Both the position numbers and the translations under genes were made by a program. 64,000 bases of DNA, from assembly GCF_014648875.1 (NCBI RefSeq), contig NZ_BMRY01000001.1:355304-419303 (forward strand). Reading direction: 5' to 3'. Below the pieces are notes generated by a model. The model did no database searches. It saw nothing but the letters and a program-made list of their open reading frames with translations, and had not been told where the DNA came from. This stretch comes from Streptomyces parvus. GTDB taxonomy: Bacteria > Actinomycetota > Actinomycetes > Streptomycetales > Streptomycetaceae. Below, piece by piece: positions 60,865-64,000 of this stretch. Position 1 is the first letter of the stretch; each line of letters begins with the position of its first letter.

Positions 60865-63720
60865 GTGCAGCCACCGAAGGCGGCGGACGCCTCCGATGCC
60901 GGGGAGCGCCCGCAGGGTGCTCCCGAGTCCTCCGCGTCGCCCGGTTCCTCCGGCACCGCCGCCGGTCCGTCCCGTGCCGACGGCCCCACGGCTTCCGCCA
61001 CCGGACACCTGGCCGGCTCGACTCTCGCCTCCGCCGAGGCCGCGCTGTCCGACCGTGTCTCCGGCGACGAGCCGCTGCTCCCCGCCCGGGTGCACCGCCC
61101 CTCGGATCTGATGCGGCTGCTCATCGGCGTCGCCGCGATCGGCGTGCTGTTCGCGATCGCCGCGTTCGCCCAGGGCACCACCACCGGTCTTGAGGACGAC
61201 ATCTCCAAGGGCACCGAGCAGGCGCCCGATCTGCTGATCAAGCTCGCCGGTCTGGTGTCCAGCATCGCCGTGCTGCTGGTCCCGGTCGCCTTCGCCATCG
61301 AACGCCTGATCAAACGCGACGGGCTGCGCATCGCGGACGGGGTGCTCGCCGCCGTGCTCGCCCACGGGGTGACGCTCGCCACGGACCTCTGGGTCTCGCG
61401 GACCGCGCCCGGCACCATCCAGGACGCGCTGACCCAGCCGCAGACGGCGGGCGGTCTGACCGACCCGGTGCACGGCTATCTCGCGCCGGTCATCGCGTAC
61501 ATGACGGCGGTCGGGATGGCCCGGCGGCCGCGCTGGCGCGTGGTGCTGTGGGTGGTGCTGCTGCTCGACGCGTTCGCGATGCTGGTCGGCGGGTACACCA
61601 CCCCGTTCTCGATCATCCTCACCGTGCTGATCGGCTGGACGGTGGCGTACGGGACGCTGTACGCGGTCGGCTCGCCGAACGTCCGCCCCACCGGCCAGCA
61701 CCTGATGGCGGGTCTGCGGCATGTGGGCTTCCGCCCGGTCGCGGCGATGCGCACCGAGGACACCCCGGACAAGGACGGCACCGACCAGGGAGACCGGGGG
61801 CGGCGCTACCTGGTCACGCTGGAGGACGGTCCGCCGCTGGACGTCACCGTCGTCGACCGGGAACAGCAGGCCCAGGGGTTCTTCTACCGGGCCTGGCGGC
61901 GGATCACGCTGCGGACGCTCACCCAGCGGCGCTCGATCCAGTCGTTGCGCCAGGCGCTGGAGCAGGAGGCGCTGCTCGCGTACGCGGCCATCGCCGCCGG
62001 GGCGAACGCGCCCAAGCTGATCGCCACCTCGGAGCTGGGCCCCGACGCGGTGATGCTGGTCTACGAGCACATCGGCGGCCGGTCGCTGGACCAGATGGAG
62101 GACGAGGAGATCACCGACGACCTGGTGCGCAGCGCCTGGCGTCAGGTGAAGGCCCTCCAGTCGCGGCGGATCGCGCACCGCAGGCTGACCGGCGACGCGC
62201 TCCTGGTGGATCGTTCCGGCAGGGCGTTCGTGACGGATCTGCGCGGCGGCGAGATCGCGGCGGGCGATCTGGTGCTGCGGATGGACGTGGCCCAGCTGCT
62301 GACCACGCTGGGGCTGCGGGTGGGTGCCGAGCGGTCGGTGGCCGGGGCGCTGGCCGTGCTCGGCCCGGACGCGGTGGCGGACTGTCTGCCGCTGCTCCAG
62401 CCGATCGCGCTGAGCCGCTCCACGCGGGCGACGCTGCGCCGGATCGCCCGCGAGCGTTCGCAGCGCGAGCGGGAGGCGGTGGTGGAGGCCTCGCAGGCGG
62501 CCAAGCAGGCGAGGGCGGAGCAGGCGGGCACCGAGCAGGCGGCGGTCGGCCCCGCGACCGGATCCGCGTCCGGGTCCGCGGCGGAGTCCAAGGCCGGGTC
62601 CAAGGCCGGCTCCAAGGCGGAGTCCAAGGCCGAGCGGAAATCGCTGCGCACCGAGAAGCAGGCCGAGAAGCGCGCCATCGACGATGCGCTGGAGGAGGCC
62701 CGCGAGGAGGATCTGCTCGCCCAGATCCGCCGTCAGGTGCTGCTGATCCGCCCGCAGGCCCCGGTCGAACCGGTCCGTCTGGAGCGAATCAAGCCGCGCA
62801 CCCTCTTCAGCTTCATCGCCGGGGCCATCGCCGCGTACTTCCTGATCTCCCAGGTCACCCAGGCCGACTTCGGCACGGTCGTGGAGCAGGCGGAGTGGGG
62901 CTGGGTGGCGGCGGCCCTCGGCTTCTCGGCGCTGAGCTATGTGGCGGCGGCGATGAGCCTGCTGGGCTTCGTGCCCGAGCGGGTGTCGTTCCTGAAGACC
63001 GTGCAGGCGCAGGTGGCCGGCTCGTTCGTGAAGATCGTGGCGCCCGCGGCGGTCGGCGGCGTGGCGCTGAACACCCGCTTCCTCCAGCGGGCCGGGGTGC
63101 GCCCCGGTCTCGCGGTGGCGAGCGTCGGGGCGTCGCAGCTCTTCGGGCTCGGCGCCCACATCATGCTGCTGGCGCTGTTCGGCTATCTCACGGGTACGGA
63201 GAAGACTCCGGACTCGCTGACCCCGTCCCGGACGGTGATCGCGGGTCTGCTGACGGTCGCGGTGCTGGTGCTGGTGGTGACGGCGATCCCGTTCCTGCGG
63301 AAGTTCGTGGTGACCCGGGTGCGCTCGCTGTTCGCCGGGGTCGTGCCGCGCATGCTGGACGTGGTGCAGCGGCCGCAGAAGCTGCTCACCGGCATCGGCG
63401 GCATGCTGCTGCTGACCGGCCTGTTCGTGCTCTGCCTGGACGCCTCGATCCGCGCGTTCAGCGGCCCGGACGTCCCCCAGCTGAGCTACGCGAGCATCGC
63501 GGTGGTCTTCCTCGCCGGGAACGCGCTCGGCTCGGCCGCCCCGACGCCGGGCGGTATGGGCGCGGTCGAGGGGGCCCTGACGCTGGGCCTGATCGCGGTC
63601 GGGCTGCCGAAGGAGGTCGCGGCGCCCGCGGTGCTGCTGTACCGCGTGATGACGCTGTGGCTGCCGGTGCTGCCGGGGTGGATCGCCTTCAACCAGCTGA
63701 CCCGCAAGGGCGAGCTGTAA
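60865..63720 (+). CDS. Kinase-like domain fused to LPG-synthase-type membrane domain
   Basis: A ~951-residue membrane protein from GTG 60865 (GAAGGAG site six bases upstream; an ATG 16 codons earlier lacks one). Residues ~60-270 have ~6 spans (LLIGVAAIGVLFAIAAFAQG...). A soluble domain (~290-560) resembles a phosphotransferase fold: VMLVYEHIGGRSLDQM, HRRLTGDALLVDRSGRAFVTDLRGGEIAAGD (in place of HxDxxxxN / DxD). Then a Lys/Ala/Ser-rich linker with ESKAGSKAGSKAESKAE repeats, and ~640-950 is the LPG-synthase/AglD-type membrane domain (FSFIAGAIAAYFLI..., NALGSAAPTPGGMGAVEGALTLGL). Function unknown; membrane lipid or cell wall role likely. The catalytic HxD Asp appears lost. Confidence 0.82.
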   Translation: MQPPKAADASDAGERPQGAPESSASPGSSGTAAGPSRADGPTASATGHLAGSTLASAEAALSDRVSGDEPLLPARVHRPSDLMRLLIGVAAIGVLFAIAAFAQGTTTGLEDDISKGTEQAPDLLIKLAGLVSSIAVLLVPVAFAIERLIKRDGLRIADGVLAAVLAHGVTLATDLWVSRTAPGTIQDALTQPQTAGGLTDPVHGYLAPVIAYMTAVGMARRPRWRVVLWVVLLLDAFAMLVGGYTTPFSIILTVLIGWTVAYGTLYAVGSPNVRPTGQHLMAGLRHVGFRPVAAMRTEDTPDKDGTDQGDRGRRYLVTLEDGPPLDVTVVDREQQAQGFFYRAWRRITLRTLTQRRSIQSLRQALEQEALLAYAAIAAGANAPKLIATSELGPDAVMLVYEHIGGRSLDQMEDEEITDDLVRSAWRQVKALQSRRIAHRRLTGDALLVDRSGRAFVTDLRGGEIAAGDLVLRMDVAQLLTTLGLRVGAERSVAGALAVLGPDAVADCLPLLQPIALSRSTRATLRRIARERSQREREAVVEASQAAKQARAEQAGTEQAAVGPATGSASGSAAESKAGSKAGSKAESKAERKSLRTEKQAEKRAIDDALEEAREEDLLAQIRRQVLLIRPQAPVEPVRLERIKPRTLFSFIAGAIAAYFLISQVTQADFGTVVEQAEWGWVAAALGFSALSYVAAAMSLLGFVPERVSFLKTVQAQVAGSFVKIVAPAAVGGVALNTRFLQRAGVRPGLAVASVGASQLFGLGAHIMLLALFGYLTGTEKTPDSLTPSRTVIAGLLTVAVLVLVVTAIPFLRKFVVTRVRSLFAGVVPRMLDVVQRPQKLLTGIGGMLLLTGLFVLCLDASIRAFSGPDVPQLSYASIAVVFLAGNALGSAAPTPGGMGAVEGALTLGLIAVGLPKEVAAPAVLLYRVMTLWLPVLPGWIAFNQLTRKGEL

Positions 63721-63727
63721 CGGGTGG

Positions 63728-63749
63728 CCCGGGCGGCGGGCCGCCCGGG
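63728..63749 (+). terminator. Hairpin terminator
   Basis: CCCGGGCGGC-GG-GCCGCCCGGG, perfect 10-bp stem eight bases after the preceding stop. Confidence 0.6.
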
Positions 63750-63874
63750 GCGGGGGCAGACCCGCACGGGCCGCGCCCGGTCACCCGCCGCCAGCCGTAC
63801 CGGCCCGGCCCCGCCGCCACCCGCATGGACCGCGCCCGGCCGCGCTCCCCGGCGGCCCGCCGCACGATGGGGGC

Positions 63875-64000
63875 ATGAGGACTTCCCCCGCTCTGCGTGC
63901 CGCCGCCCTCGCCGCCACCGCCACCGTGCTGCTGCCGCTGGCGGCCTGTTCGGACGACGGCGACGGGGGCGGGTCCTCGACGCCGACCGGGGCCTCGACC
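63875..64000 (+). CDS. Lipoprotein, 3' truncated by window edge
   Basis: The last 126 bases are an open frame from ATG 63875: MRTSPALRAAALAATATVLLPLAACSDDGDGGG..., a lipoprotein signal peptide with lipobox LAAC (Cys25) and an acidic, Gly/Ser-rich mature start. The rest of the gene is outside the window, so no function can be named. Confidence 0.7.
   Translation, partial: MRTSPALRAAALAATATVLLPLAACSDDGDGGGSSTPTGAST

Overview
The window is a contiguous chromosomal segment of a high-GC actinomycete, almost certainly a Streptomyces. The signs are strong third-position G/C bias, GTG starts, ATGA/GTGA gene overlaps, a SigR-RsrA pair, a WblC/WhiB7-type regulator, an AdnAB helicase-nuclease and a CatR-catalase pair. 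Most of it is core chromosome; no transposase, integrase, phage module or CRISPR array was seen.

Layout. 1-2.5 kb: end of a CstA transporter, its small YbdD-like partner, a lipoprotein and a GNAT acetyltransferase. 2.5-6.4 kb: class Ia ribonucleotide reductase nrdA-nrdB behind two NrdR-like boxes and a cobalamin riboswitch. 6.4-9.2 kb: a three-gene ABC-2 transporter with a palindromic site in front. 9.1-13 kb: a DJ-1/AraC regulator of the AdpA/GlxA type, a secreted zinc DD-carboxypeptidase, peptide deformylase and a TPR protein. 13-17.2 kb, minus strand: sigR-rsrA followed by two HD-GYP-type genes, each carrying an apparent frameshift. 17.2-24.7 kb: alpha/beta hydrolase, SRAP protein, M50 protease, aroA, rsgA, SMR exporter, TetR regulator, hisN and a CBS protein. 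24.7-26.8 kb: catalase and divergent catR. 26.8-29.5 kb: two identical initiator tRNA cassettes flanking a Sel1-repeat gene.

29.5-38.7 kb holds UPF0182, PPA1309, a PDZ/Lon-like protease, a 56-residue membrane protein, moaE, an epimerase-like protein, a DUF2342 metalloprotease and a Nudix protein. 38.7-45.5 kb holds three AIM24-domain genes (one fused to TerD), a YgjP-like protease, an orphan RiPP-type E1-like protein and an ABC1 kinase. 45.5-64 kb holds two small proteins, wblC with a long attenuated leader, uvrD2, a mycoredoxin with a SigR promoter, nudC, an M20 dipeptidase, adnB-adnA, an alkyltransferase-like protein, a kinase-like/LPG-synthase membrane fusion and the start of a lipoprotein.

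Several themes link the genes. One is thiol-oxidative and antibiotic stress: sigR-rsrA, mycoredoxin, catR-kat, wblC, TerD/AIM24. Another is DNA supply and repair: nrdAB, SRAP, UvrD2, AdnAB and the alkyltransferase-like protein. The order uvrD2-mycoredoxin-nudC-adnB-adnA, with wblC and the ABC1 kinase on one side, recalls the M. tuberculosis whiB7-uvrD2-adnAB neighbourhood. Sigma factor, SRAP, aroA and rsgA also recall the M. tuberculosis sigH-aroA-rsgA region. Both comparisons are from memory, not from a search. The most noteworthy non-coding structures are the dual nrd leader, the wblC leader (promoter, 110-codon ORF, intrinsic terminator), two good SigR promoters, several short tandem repeats (two of which duplicate a stop codon), and in-frame repeats inside adnA and adnB.
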